Below the pieces are notes generated by a model. It was not told the origin of the DNA. It made no database searches and saw nothing but the letters and a program-made list of their open reading frames with translations. Below, piece after piece: positions 37,101 to 64,000 of a stretch of 64,000 nucleotides of DNA; position 1 is the first letter of the stretch; the number at the start of each line of letters is the position of its first letter. This stretch comes from Allolobophora icterica. Its lineage: Eukaryota > Annelida > Clitellata > Crassiclitellata > Lumbricidae. The DNA is taken from NCBI GenBank assembly GCA_963556255.1, contig OY744605.1, positions 12,303,140-12,367,139 of the forward strand, in the 5' to 3' direction. The translations under genes were made by a program, and so were the position numbers.

Positions 37101-39294
37101 GACCGGCTGTTAATATGAACAGTCATTTAACAGAACTCAAGAATTCTGTATCAAGCCTGCTTGCATCATACGACCAATATCTATGGATGGATACAAGTCT
37201 TGTTGGTCAGGAAAACCCATTGGCAGCAGCAACAGTATTCTGTATCAGACGGTATGATAAACCATGGGAAGATTTCAAAAGGACTCACTATCTGTACATT
37301 TACATCCAGTGCTTGAAAAGCTACTCTGTGTGTGTCAGCGACAGTAGCGACTTCAGCACCGGTAGAACGTATTTTTTCACATGGCGGAATTTTTATGAGG
37401 CCCACCAGGCACGCCTTGGTCAGAAATTTCTGAGCGAATTGGTTTTTATAAAATACAAAAGGCATTTGGTATATGAGTTTGCATGAAGGACTTTTGAATA
37501 CAAATTCGGATTTCTCTGCAGTTTGCGTTTAAAGTTAATTTTCTTGAATAAAATAAAAGACTCGTGTTTTCATTAAAATAGCGAATATTCCGACTTCACA
37601 ATTTTTAGAAGTCTTGACCTGATTTCGATTTTTTGGGTCTTGGTCTTGGTCTTGGTCTCGAGGTTCAAGGTCTTGGTCTTGGTCTTGGTCTCGAGGTTCA
37701 AAGTCTTGGTCTTGGTCTCGAGGTTCAAGGTCTTGGTCTTGGTCTTGGTCTTGAGGTTCAAGGTCTTGGTCTTGGTCTTGGTCTTGAGGTTTAAGGTCTT
37801 GACAACAAGACTGCTTCCAAGCCTTCTTGTCCTCAACGAAACCCGCCGTAACAGCTGCTCTGCCTCTCCCTGGTCTCTCTGGAAATCGGACTCGGACCAC
37901 CGATGGACATCGATCTCTGGACAACCCCTCGGATACGTCGCAGTGCTCGTGAATAAGCTGGTGCTTTGCGCTCAGCTTTACAGTGGCGCTTTAGAAAATT
38001 GGAGATTACGATTACGATTACAAAAATTGACTGTTAACAAATTTGACTGCTTATTAGTTTTAGAAAATAAATTGCTTTCTGGCTGTTTTACTAGGTTCAC
38101 TGCTGGTCGTGACCAAGATCAGAACCTCGAGACCTTCAAGCCGATTGTAACTTCTGATGGCCAAGCAGTCTACCGTTGCACATACTGCAGCAAGGACTTC
38201 AGCACAGCTTCTGATATCACCAGGCACATGGAGTTTCATGAAGGTTTGTCTCACTGTATACTTTCTCGACTTTGAAAGGGAGTTTTGAATACTTGGAGAT
38301 TCAAGAATACATCAGTAAGCAGTTTTATCATACCTATTGGACTTAGAAGGAGGGTTTCATAAACTTGGGGTTTTTGCAGGTTAGTGTTTGAAACAAAAGA
38401 ATTGTAAAAGTTATTTTTTTATATTTGCAAGACTGATGGAAGGTTTTAAAACAGTAGCGTAACTGTGAACTCACAGCTCTCATAACTACGAGGTGGCCCA
38501 GGTCTAAATATGAAAAGGGGGTTTCCACTTAGAGCATAATAATGGGGCAGGTAACAGGCCTAAGCAGGCTATTTGCATAAGTTATAGGGGGTCAAAATTT
38601 GAAGTTTTTGCCACTGTTAACTAATGGTTTGCTCAAGATATCTGCTTGAGGTTGCCAGTAAACTAGATGCGGTTTATTGTTTAACCCTTTAACGATGAGA
38701 GGGATTAGTTTCCTTACATTTTTGTTCACATTCTTCATTAAAGTGTTAAAAATATATTTAAATTCCAACTTTGATATGAAATACTTGATATGAAATCGCT
38801 TTTCTTATATGGAGGTGTTTCACATGCAAGACTTGCCAAGGAAATTTTGATTGGTTCTCTAAAGTTTCAGGTCCACTGAGAAATGACAGCTGAAGAAATT
38901 TAGTATAAACGTAAAGTGTTTTAAATTTTTGACATTTTGATGATTTTCAGCTTTTTGATGATAATTATCAACCAAATGTCATTGAATGGTTGGCAGTAGA
39001 ATATGGACAGTTTCCTGGTTGAATATGATGAAATTGCAACCCAGTGCTGTAGTTACATATGAATATGGGCAGTTGTAAGGATAATATGGTGACATTTCAA
39101 CCAAATGTCGGTGAATGGTGGTCTGTGATTTTTCATTTAGAAAGCTCATCGGCTTTGTTTTCTTGTGTTTGGATTCAGACATTCGACCGTACAGATGCAC
39201 CCATTGTGACTACCACGCGAGAACAAATAGTCAACTTAAAGTCCACATGATGAGACACCAAGGTATGTATGTGTGTTCGAATGTATGTCTCTGT

Positions 39295-39338
<44 letters not shown>

Positions 39339-40203
39339 TTTATTTTTTTATATTTTTTTTATGCCCCTAGGTACAAATGATCCCTTGGGGACTTAGATAT
39401 CAATTAAAATTATTATTATTATTATTATTATTGTTATTATTATTATCAGTGCTTTTTTCTGGGAAATAAGGTTCCGGAATGGAACAATAGGTTCCGGAAC
39501 GGAACAATTATGGGCGGGCTAAAATCCCGAGAAAAACGGAATGGGGGGTTGGGAGGGGTCTCAATAAACAGTGAAAACAGTTCAAAACACTGAAATTAAA
39601 TTAAAATAACAAAATTATTGTTTTTATTATGAATATAAATGAATTATTTTTTGTAACTGAAAAAAGGTGCCGGAACACCGTTCCGGCTGAAAAAAAGCAC
39701 TGATTATTATTATTACTGTTACTAATCATATTAGTATCGGGTTAATTCATGATTTCAACTCAAAGCATAGAGTGTCCCAAATGAAGGCAGATATGTGGGC
39801 AAACCTCGGGAGGCCATCCGTAAGGCAGTCAGCAGCGTTAAATATTGACTGAAGCTGGGAAAGATTTAGTGAAGGATAATAAGAAAATAAGAAGTCTGGT
39901 TTTCATATTCTCTGTTTAACTGTACTTGCACTGATGAAACTGATTTTGCCTAAGTTCACACTGGGTCATATCCTATTTATAGGTATCCGGAAATTCCAGT
40001 GTCGTCTCTGCAACTACAAGGGCGTAACTCAGTCGGACTTGAACCGCCATGCCAAGTCGCAGATTCACATGTTGAAAGCGAGGAACCAGTGCGAGAGCTG
40101 CGGAGAGGGTTTCGTCTCTCCGATTAACCTTGGAAAGCATTTTCACGAACGTCACTTTGGGCAGAAGGCCGAAGCAAATCTTGATCTTGACCACAGACAA
40201 TGA
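34199..40203 (+). CDS. C2H2 zinc-finger protein, seven fingers, four coding exons
   Basis: Probable nuclear DNA-binding protein. Coding exons: 34199-36165, 38095-38243, 39179-39262 and 39983-40203 (TGA stop). Phases 2, 1 and 1 match across the three GT-AG introns, giving 806 residues. The first exon encodes a long acidic, Ser/Thr-rich region with three fingers: YKCHLCGK (first Cys 143), YQCLLCEG (173) and FLCQICGF (321). Each of exons 2 and 3 supplies one finger, [10 protein letters not shown] (Cys 684) and [19 protein letters not shown] (712). The last exon gives [10 protein letters not shown] (740) plus a degenerate one, QCESCGEGF. The final fingers are linked by GIRKFQC rather than the classic TGEKP. 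The layout of spaced fingers with CDY/CNY types recalls ZNF507- or ZNF462-like proteins, but orthology is not established. The start ATG lies 28 bases inside an exon after an acceptor at 34169-34170, so at least one non-coding 5' exon lies upstream. An ATTAAA near 40462 could be the poly(A) signal. Confidence 0.9.
36600..38028 (+). mobile_element. LINE 3' end, split by the 36907-37813 element
   Basis: Left part 36600-36906 translates to the end of an RT protein (LWNELPFEF, then [17 protein letters not shown]). The right part, 37822-38028, carries the family 3' UTR (GCTCGTGAATAAGCTGGTGC) and ends in GATTACGATTACG. Confidence 0.75.
36907..37813. mobile_element. hAT-like DNA element, 907 bp, nested in a LINE tail
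   Basis: Perfect 13-bp terminal inverted repeats CAGTCTTGTTGTC are flanked by an exact 8-bp duplication CTTCCAAG (36899-36906 and 37814-37821), the hAT signature. Near both ends lie minisatellite arrays of GGTCTTGGTCTTGAGGTTCAA-type units in the same orientation (36965-37085 and 37637-37800). The centre (37110-37490) has a short open stretch of unknown identity. Removing the element and one duplicate restores a continuous LINE-tail repeat. It lies in intron 1 of the zinc-finger gene. Confidence 0.88.
39447..39702. mobile_element. hAT-like MITE, 256 bp
   Basis: Inverted ends CAGTGCTTTTTTCTG and CTGAAAAAAAGCACTG, with internal TTCCGGAA-type repeats. ATTATTAT flanks both sides, but within an (ATT)n array, so the duplication is weak evidence. 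Lies in intron 3 of the zinc-finger gene. Confidence 0.75.
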
Positions 40204-40509
40204 ACATCCTTTTTGAGGTGTTTCACTGTGAAACCTTTAGTATTGTCTGTTGTATTTGGTGTTAATACTCTTTGAAGATAATTTACCTGCAGCTTTGATT
40301 GTCTTCGTGCTGTTAAGAACAGGTGGATGAGTTCTTTCATTTGACTTTTCTATTCAAAGAGAATTTTTACAGTTTTTGGATTCTGTTTTGCTTGATTCAA
40401 CAATTGGTTTAAGAGATTTTTTAACTTATTTGTGATTTAAATGATGGCATTTACTTTGAATTAAAGAGATATTAAGGCACAATTTAGATGCAAAAGGTGT
40501 GTTGGTAAT

Positions 40510-41430
40510 AACGATTATGTTATGTTATGTGTTATGTTATGTGTTATGTTATGCGGTATGTTATGTGTTATGGACATGGTATGTTATGTGTTACCGTATG
40601 TGTTATACTTATATGTTATGTTTTATAAGTAAGTAAGTTAGTAAGTATATTCTTTATTACACCATTAGCAAATGCACAATGGGACAGTAGCTAGAAGCAT
40701 TGATTGTAAAACATAGAAGTAATAAATCGAAAAAAAAATTATAAAATAAGTAAATAAGTAAGCATTATGTTATGTAATATATCATGTGTTATGTTAATGT
40801 TTTACATTATATGTTGTGTTGTATGTTATGTGTTGTGTCATTATGTTATGTTATATGTTGTGTTATATGTTATGTGTAATGTTATGTGGTATGCATTTGT
40901 TATGCTTATATGTTATGTTATGTTATATGGTATGTGTTATGTTTATGTGTTACATTATATGTTGTGTTGTATGTTATGTGTTACATTATATGTTGTGTTG
41001 TATGTTATGTGTTATGTTATTATGTTATGTTGTGTTGTATGTTATGTGTTATGTTATTATGTTATGTTGTGTTGTATGTTATGTGTTATGTTATTATGTT
41101 ATGTTGTGTTGTATGTTATGTGTTATGTTATTATGTTATGTTATGTTGTATGTTATGTGTTATGTCATTATGTTATGTTATATGTTATGTGTTATGTTAT
41201 TATGTTATGTTGTGTTGTATGTTATGTGTTATGTTATTATGTTATGTTGTGTTGTATGTTATGTGTTATGTTATTATGTTATGTTGTGTTGTATGTTATG
41301 TGTTATGTTATTATGTTATGTTGTGTTGTATGTTATGTGTTATGTCATTATGTTATGTTATGTTATATGTTATGTTATGTTATATGTTACATTATAGGTT
41401 ATGCTATGTAATAATACATCTTGTGTTTAT
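40510..41430. repeat. TTATG-type satellite with a higher-order repeat
   Basis: TGTTATG-like pentamer/heptamer DNA; from about 40970 it resolves into a longer unit of roughly 50 bp (TTATTATGTTATGTTGTGTT then GTATGTTATGTGTTATG) repeated about eight times. Long frames here are low-complexity artefacts. Confidence 0.85.
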
Positions 41431-41679
41431 GTTATTATGTTTGGGATAATTTGCAGTGTATTTACTTCTGTTAATTTGCACTTAATATGATAATAGTTAT
41501 AATTATTAGAATAAAAATAATGATTTGTTTATATGTTAAGTTATGTGCTTGTAACAGAACTTGTTAAAGGAATGTAAAAGTTAAGTAATATGGAGATGTA
41601 GAAAACACTGGAAAGACTTTGTAAAATCTTGGTGATGAGATCTGCTTTGTTGGATGTAGGGTAAAGAAATAGTGTCATG

Positions 41680-41930
41680 ACAGACAGACATACGTACAGA
41701 CAGACATGGGGAGACAGAGCGAGACAGAAAGACAGAGAGACAAAGGGAGGCAGGAAGAGACAGAGGGAGACAGAGAAAGACAGAGACTGAGAGAGACAAA
41801 CAGACAGACAAACAGAGACAGAGAGGGAGACAAAGAGAGACAAAGGGAGGCAGAAAGAGACAGAGGGAGACAGAGATACATAGATAGAGACAGAGAGGCA
41901 GAGAGACTGAGAAAGTCAGAGGAAAAGAGC
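41680..41930. repeat. (GACAGA)-type repeat
   Basis: About 250 bp of GAGACAGA/GACAGACA variants. Confidence 0.8.
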
Positions 41931-41934
41931 TCCT

Positions 41935-42095
41935 CTCCCTCCTAGCAGCTTCTCTTCTCTTTCGGTTAAACAGACTTGAATCTTCACTTGACGTCTCTGG
42001 ACAACCCCTCTGATATGACGCAGCGCTCGTGAATACACTGGTGCCCTGCACGTAGCTTTAGAGTAGCGCTTTAGAAAATTGAAGCTTACGATTAC
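41935..42095 (+). mobile_element. LINE 3' end copy
   Basis: GCAGCGCTCGTGAATACACTGG, cut here to GCAGCGCTCGTGAATA, and GCGCTTTAGAAAATTGAAGC followed by TTACGATTAC mark the family. Confidence 0.55.
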
Positions 42096-42756
42096 AAAAC
42101 AGTTGATCTTAAAACACGGACTGTGATTGGACGAAGCAGACCTTGACCTTGAAATGTGGAGTTGGATATTTATTGGCAAAGCAAAGCCACTTATTGTTTT
42201 AACTATGGTTCATTGTTACTCATTTTAACTTGAAAACACACGCATTGTTGGTGTTCAGTTGTTAATACTTACATACAGACATGTATGTAGACATAAATAC
42301 ATGCATAACCACTCCTATACATGCATGATGCATAGATACACACATAGACTTGCGTACATACCTATACATACAATCAGACATATGTGAACATAAATATGTT
42401 CATTTGTAAGTACATGTTCGTATATATACGTATACGTATACATACACATACATACATGCATGCAGACACACGTGCATACATACGCACATGTATGTATGAC
42501 TGTTGTATGTATGTATGTGTGTATGTACGCATGTATTTGGAACACCTAAAAAGCGCTGTGAACATGGCTGCTTAGGGACCTGTGCAGTTGGTTATGCAAC
42601 TGTCTATTTTGCTTTTCCTGCAGTGTGTAACGTTCATGCGTATATGTAAAGATCATGATGTACATGTACTTGAAGCTGAAAATTACTTTTCCTGTAACAT
42701 TTTGTTATCTTGTTAAACAAAGATGCAAAAACAACCTGTTAGTTGGTGATTGTTAT

Positions 42757-43041
42757 CAGTGGCGGCGATCTTGTTTGACAGATGGGGGGGACACTTTAGA
42801 AATGATCTGGTCAAAAAAAGAGTTTTGACCTGAACTGGTCAAAAAAGAGGTCAAAAAATTTTTCGCACGATAAAATTAATTCTAAAAAAAATTTTGCGTT
42901 CACACGCGATAAAATTTGCTGACCTTTTTTTGGTGTTTCTTCAAAATTTGGGGGGGGGGCAAATGTATGGTGTGTCCCCCTCACTGTAACAGGTGGGGGT
43001 CTTGTCCCCCTCGGCCCAACCCCCCGGGATCGCCGCCCATG
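42757..43041. mobile_element. hAT-like MITE, 285 bp
   Basis: Ends CAGTGGCGGCGATC and GATCGCCGCCCATG are flanked by an exact 8-bp duplication ATTGTTAT (42749-42756 and 43042-43049). The interior has long G and C runs. A second left end of the family occurs at 48725. Confidence 0.85.
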
Positions 43042-43089
43042 ATTGTTATAGACAAGTTGTCTTTGTTTCGTATGGGAATGTTTTTACAT

Positions 43090-43245
43090 GTGCTTCATGG
43101 AACTCTCGGCCTGTAACGTGGAGAGTACGGGTTCGAGCCTCCTGTCAGATGCTTACCGTGACCTATGAGCAAGTCCTTTACTCACGGTTGCTCAGTGCCG
43201 TCTATGTTCTGTCACATGGTCTTGTGCGCTTTTCTGAACTTTGAA
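43090..43245 (+). repeat. SINE-like tRNA-related repeat
   Basis: B-box GGGTTCGAGCCTCC (43128-43141) with a degenerate head; the body includes AGCAAGTCCTTTACTCACGG. Confidence 0.5.
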
Positions 43246-43479
43246 TGGAGGGCAATATCATATACAGTTGTTTTGTATTGTATTGGATGTGTCCTATCAT
43301 ACGCGACCATATGTAAGAGTTATGAAAGCCATATGGGATCAATATGGCAATATTCCCATATGGGATCCATAATTTTATATGTATGTCCTGTATATGACAT
43401 TGCTGTAGGGAAAACTGCCCGATGTCAAATTAAAACAATATTATTTTGAAGTGAATACGGTACTTTAACTTCTGCTTGT

Positions 43480-43720
43480 GCGGGGCGCCGTGCCTTGGGC
43501 TCGTTCTCTCGGGGTGATTTTGTTGTCCCCTCTGCTCGTACTGCTATGGCGCAGTGTAGGGCATTCTCCGTGGTGGGTCCTACCGTCTGGAATGACCTCC
43601 CTCTTTCGCTTCGCTCCCTCCCTGGGGACCTCTCAGGTACTTTCTGTGGCCTTCTTAAGACCTTTTCTTTTTGACCGGGCCTGGATCGGTAGCGCCGCTG
43701 AGTAGATTTCTGGAAGGGGC
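43480..43720 (+). pseudogene. LINE RT C-terminal fragment
   Basis: Open frame with AFSVVGPTVWNDLPLSLRSL and LLKTFLFD, the C-terminal motif of a non-LTR RT, ending at TAG. GC-richer than its surroundings. Confidence 0.65.
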
Positions 43721-44079
43721 GCCATTTAAGTTTATCATAGATAGATACTAAAAATGGGGATGTTGAACTATATGATCTTGCTTTTGGGATATATAAATGA
43801 GAACTCTGCAGCTACACTATTGTGTTTGCTAGCAGACATAAAACACATTTAAGAGTCTATACACTACACATGGACTTGCTTTGACACCAGATAGTTACGC
43901 CAACGAACAATAGTCTGGCGTCAGCGGCTCTAGAAGTCTTACTTTAGGTTGCTTTGAATGTTGTTGGCGCTCCACAAATTAATTTGTTTACTGGCTTCAA
44001 ATTTCAGGATTTACTTTAGGTTCATAGACGATTATTCTAATCTTTTCTGTATGCACAATTTATTTATATGGCTTCATTA

Positions 44080-44495
44080 CGTACTAAATGTATACATACA
44101 TGCGATCATACATACATATAATCATGTACGCATGCATGTTTGCTGCATACGTGCGTGTACATACGCAGCACACAGAGACATGCATACATGCTTGTGTACA
44201 CATGTGTTTGATACGCATGCATACGTATGCATGCACACCTACATACATACATGCATGCTTGCACGCATGCATACGTACGCACGTACATGCATGCATACAT
44301 ACATACCTATTCTATATATGCATATCTATACATACATGCATAAATACTTACACAAATACATATACGTACATAAGCGTATATAGATATGTATAAACATTAC
44401 ACACACATACATCATAGGCCTACATAGATACATATATATATATATATATGTATATATATACATATATATATGTATGTATATATATATATATATAC
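44080..44495. repeat. (CATA)n/(TA)n repeat block
   Basis: ACATACATGCATAC-type and then ATATATAT sequence. Similar CATA blocks occur at 27540-27610, 32110-32330, 33590-33760 and 42270-42530. Confidence 0.75.
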
Positions 44496-45479
44496 GTTCG
44501 TGCACGTGTTACTCTCGGCCGATGTCCAAGCCTATTCAAACAGGTGTAATATCCATGAAGAAGCAGATTCCATTCGTTCTAACCGGACTTGAAGAGCTGT
44601 TCAGCTGTTGACGCCGACTGATCCTCGTTTTATGCAAAGCCATGGCCTAGCCTTGCCATCTGTAGCCTATATTGACCACAGAAGGCAATGGCCTGGCGTT
44701 TACAGCCGAACGTGGACTTCTTTACTTTTAGCAAATGAACGCGAAACTCGAAGTACAACACGCGACTGGGCTTAGTGGACTGTGCAGGCGTGTAGCGTCA
44801 GATCATATGCTACTGTAAAGAATTCCATGGAAGTAAGCTCATTGAAATGCAGGACCGAGTGGTTGAAAATGTCTAACAATGCACCGCTTAAGAGTTTGCT
44901 AAAGTGGCGCTACAAAAATGCGTGACTTTGGTCTAAAAGTTGGGGTACCAAATTTCGTATCGTTTCTCCTTCTCGACTGTTACACAATTATAACTTCGTC
45001 ATTTAGGCGCGATACCAAGGACGTAGCCAGACTTAAAATCGAGGGGAGGCAACTCCGGGAGACATCCAGGTGTAGTAGGGGTGCAGAGGTATAACCCACA
45101 GAAAATTTTTGAAATCTAAAATGCAAGAGGAGGCTGCGCCAATCGATACCGAAAAATAATTATTGTTATTCATTATTATTAGGCTACTAGATGATTGCCC
45201 GTCATATATGATGGGGAGGGAGAGGTAGGGCGGGAGGGAGCCAGAGACAGACTCAATAACCGCTGCTTGTCTATGTGTCAATCCGTCTGTCCGTTCGGGT
45301 GTGTGCCCACACGTCCACCCGCCTAGCGCCGGGTGTCGGGGTGCCGGGCCGACTTCACTCGCCCGCGTGATATTTCTGCCTCAGGGAGGTCGTAGCATCA
45401 GTCACATTCCAGATATTCCGTTAGCATTTGCGGATGGACACGCGTGAGTTGAAAACTGTTATTATGGATTGTTGCTGCT

Positions 45480-45610
45480 GTTGTTATTGATAATAATGAT
45501 GACAATGATTATGATAAATTAATAATAATAAAATAATAATAAAAAAATGATAATTGTAAAAATAGGAATGAAATAATGATGATAATAATAACAATAAAAA
45601 ATAGGAAATA

Positions 45611-45645
<35 letters not shown>

Positions 45646-45647
45646 AC

Positions 45648-45729
<82 letters not shown>

Positions 45730-45730
45730 T
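45480..45730. repeat. (AAT)n microsatellite
   Basis: AATAATAAT over about 250 bp, pure from about 45645. Confidence 0.9.
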
Positions 45731-46459
45731 TGTCGAGTGATCGGCCGTTCCAGATTAACATCGCATTATCTCCGGATATAGATTTGACAACCTGAAGGAA
45801 CTACCTCGGATAAAAAAATTATAATAATAATAATTTATCCCGAGCCCCTTGGCCCCCTTCACTTGTAAAGAAAGTCGTAATTGCCACTCGAAGGCCGACG
45901 AGAGTTAATTATTGTCTATTGAGAATCTTGTTAATCAAGAGCAGGACCGGTCTTGAAAAAGAGCGTCAATCGAAGCAGAACCAGCGAAGTCCTGCTCTTG
46001 CCAGAGTCGATTGGCCAATAACAATATCGATCTCTTCTTTCTCTCTTACTAGTGCCTTGTATTTGCTCTGCTGAGCTGCACATGTGGTTCCGACCAGTTA
46101 CCAGTCGGTTTTGTTGACCGTCTGGCAGCAAAGCTGTGTGCGGTTCGAAACTTCTCGCATTCGTGGCTCGGATCATTTGATCGAACAGTAGGTCCTACTA
46201 CTCAGGAAGGAGAGGAGGCGAATAGACGGACAGGGAAAGAAGCGAGTTGGAGGCATTGGAGTAGCACGAAAAGGATTCGAAGATCTTTTGGACAGACACA
46301 GAAAAGAGAAACAAGAAAGAGGAATAGGAAGAGGATTTGAGACATATAGGAAAAGGTAAGGTAGGAAAGAGAAAGGAGGATCATTTGAGCCATTTGGATA
46401 CAGATACGAAGACACGGAGAGGAAAAGGAATATAGGAGGGATACTGAGAAGAGTCGAAG

Positions 46460-63795
<17,336 letters not shown>

Positions 63796-64000
63796 GTTTA
63801 CGCCCTTGATATGACTCTATAGTCTATACTGAAACACTCTCATAGGTTGATGCCCCACTGAAACACAATGCAGAACAGCAATTGCAGACCACAATGATTC
63901 GTGGCTATTTTTCTTAGCGCATTAAGTTCGAACCTGACTAAGCCATATCTTACCTTACCTGACTTCACCTCAGCTGCGTAACTGCTTTCCAGTTTCCAGT

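Larger units (their letters stand above)
40204..46459. other. Zinc finger-V-ATPase intergenic stretch
   Basis: Mostly simple repeats, two LINE tails, one MITE and one SINE. A GC-rich block at about 45280-45400 and the sequence to 46459 are the likely promoter and 5' UTR region of the V-ATPase gene. Confidence 0.5.

Noticed and set aside
37130..37486. Gene inside the hAT-like element
   Set aside because: A short open stretch without recognised transposase motifs, so it was kept only as part of the element.
40767..41449. Long Cys/Val/Leu/Tyr-rich open frames
   Set aside because: Low-complexity translations of the TTATG satellite with no codon or protein conservation.

Overview
This is nuclear DNA of a multicellular animal. 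It carries intron-rich genes with GT-AG splice sites, tRNA-derived SINEs, LINE 3' ends, a Ty3/gypsy element, many hAT-type MITEs and very large microsatellites. The long introns, the repeat load and a gypsy element that keeps an integrase remnant upstream of reverse transcriptase suggest a marine invertebrate, perhaps a deuterostome. The species cannot be named from the sequence alone.

Layout. (1) 1032-21166, minus strand: a complete 19-exon gene for the NEDD8-activating enzyme E1 regulatory subunit (NAE1), 539 residues. Every exon was found by following reading phase across splice sites. Its intron 8 holds a young 4.4 kb gypsy element in the same orientation. (2) 24352-28444, minus strand: four exons of a TRIC-type intracellular cation channel (TMEM38); its first exon was not found. 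(3) 34199-40203, plus strand: a four-exon, 806-residue protein with seven C2H2 zinc fingers; one intron carries a hAT element nested in a LINE tail. (4) 46460-63795 and beyond, plus strand: the first 15 exons (602 residues) of V-ATPase V0 subunit a, cut by the window end.

The four genes have unrelated household or regulatory roles (neddylation, ER/SR counter-ion flux, transcription, proton pumping) and show no sign of working as one system. No bacterial-style operon, CRISPR array, rRNA or convincing tRNA gene was seen.

The unusual material is in the mobile and repeat DNA. The gypsy element has near-identical LTRs and a 1041-codon open frame, yet it has lost the reverse transcriptase core and most of integrase by in-frame deletions. 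At 29.4-30.1 kb three tiny palindromic insertions (20-40 bp) share one terminal sequence and carry 7-8 bp target duplications. Several hAT MITEs have perfect 8-bp target duplications. V-ATPase intron 9 is almost wholly (GAT)n, leaving a 3' splice site with no pyrimidine tract.
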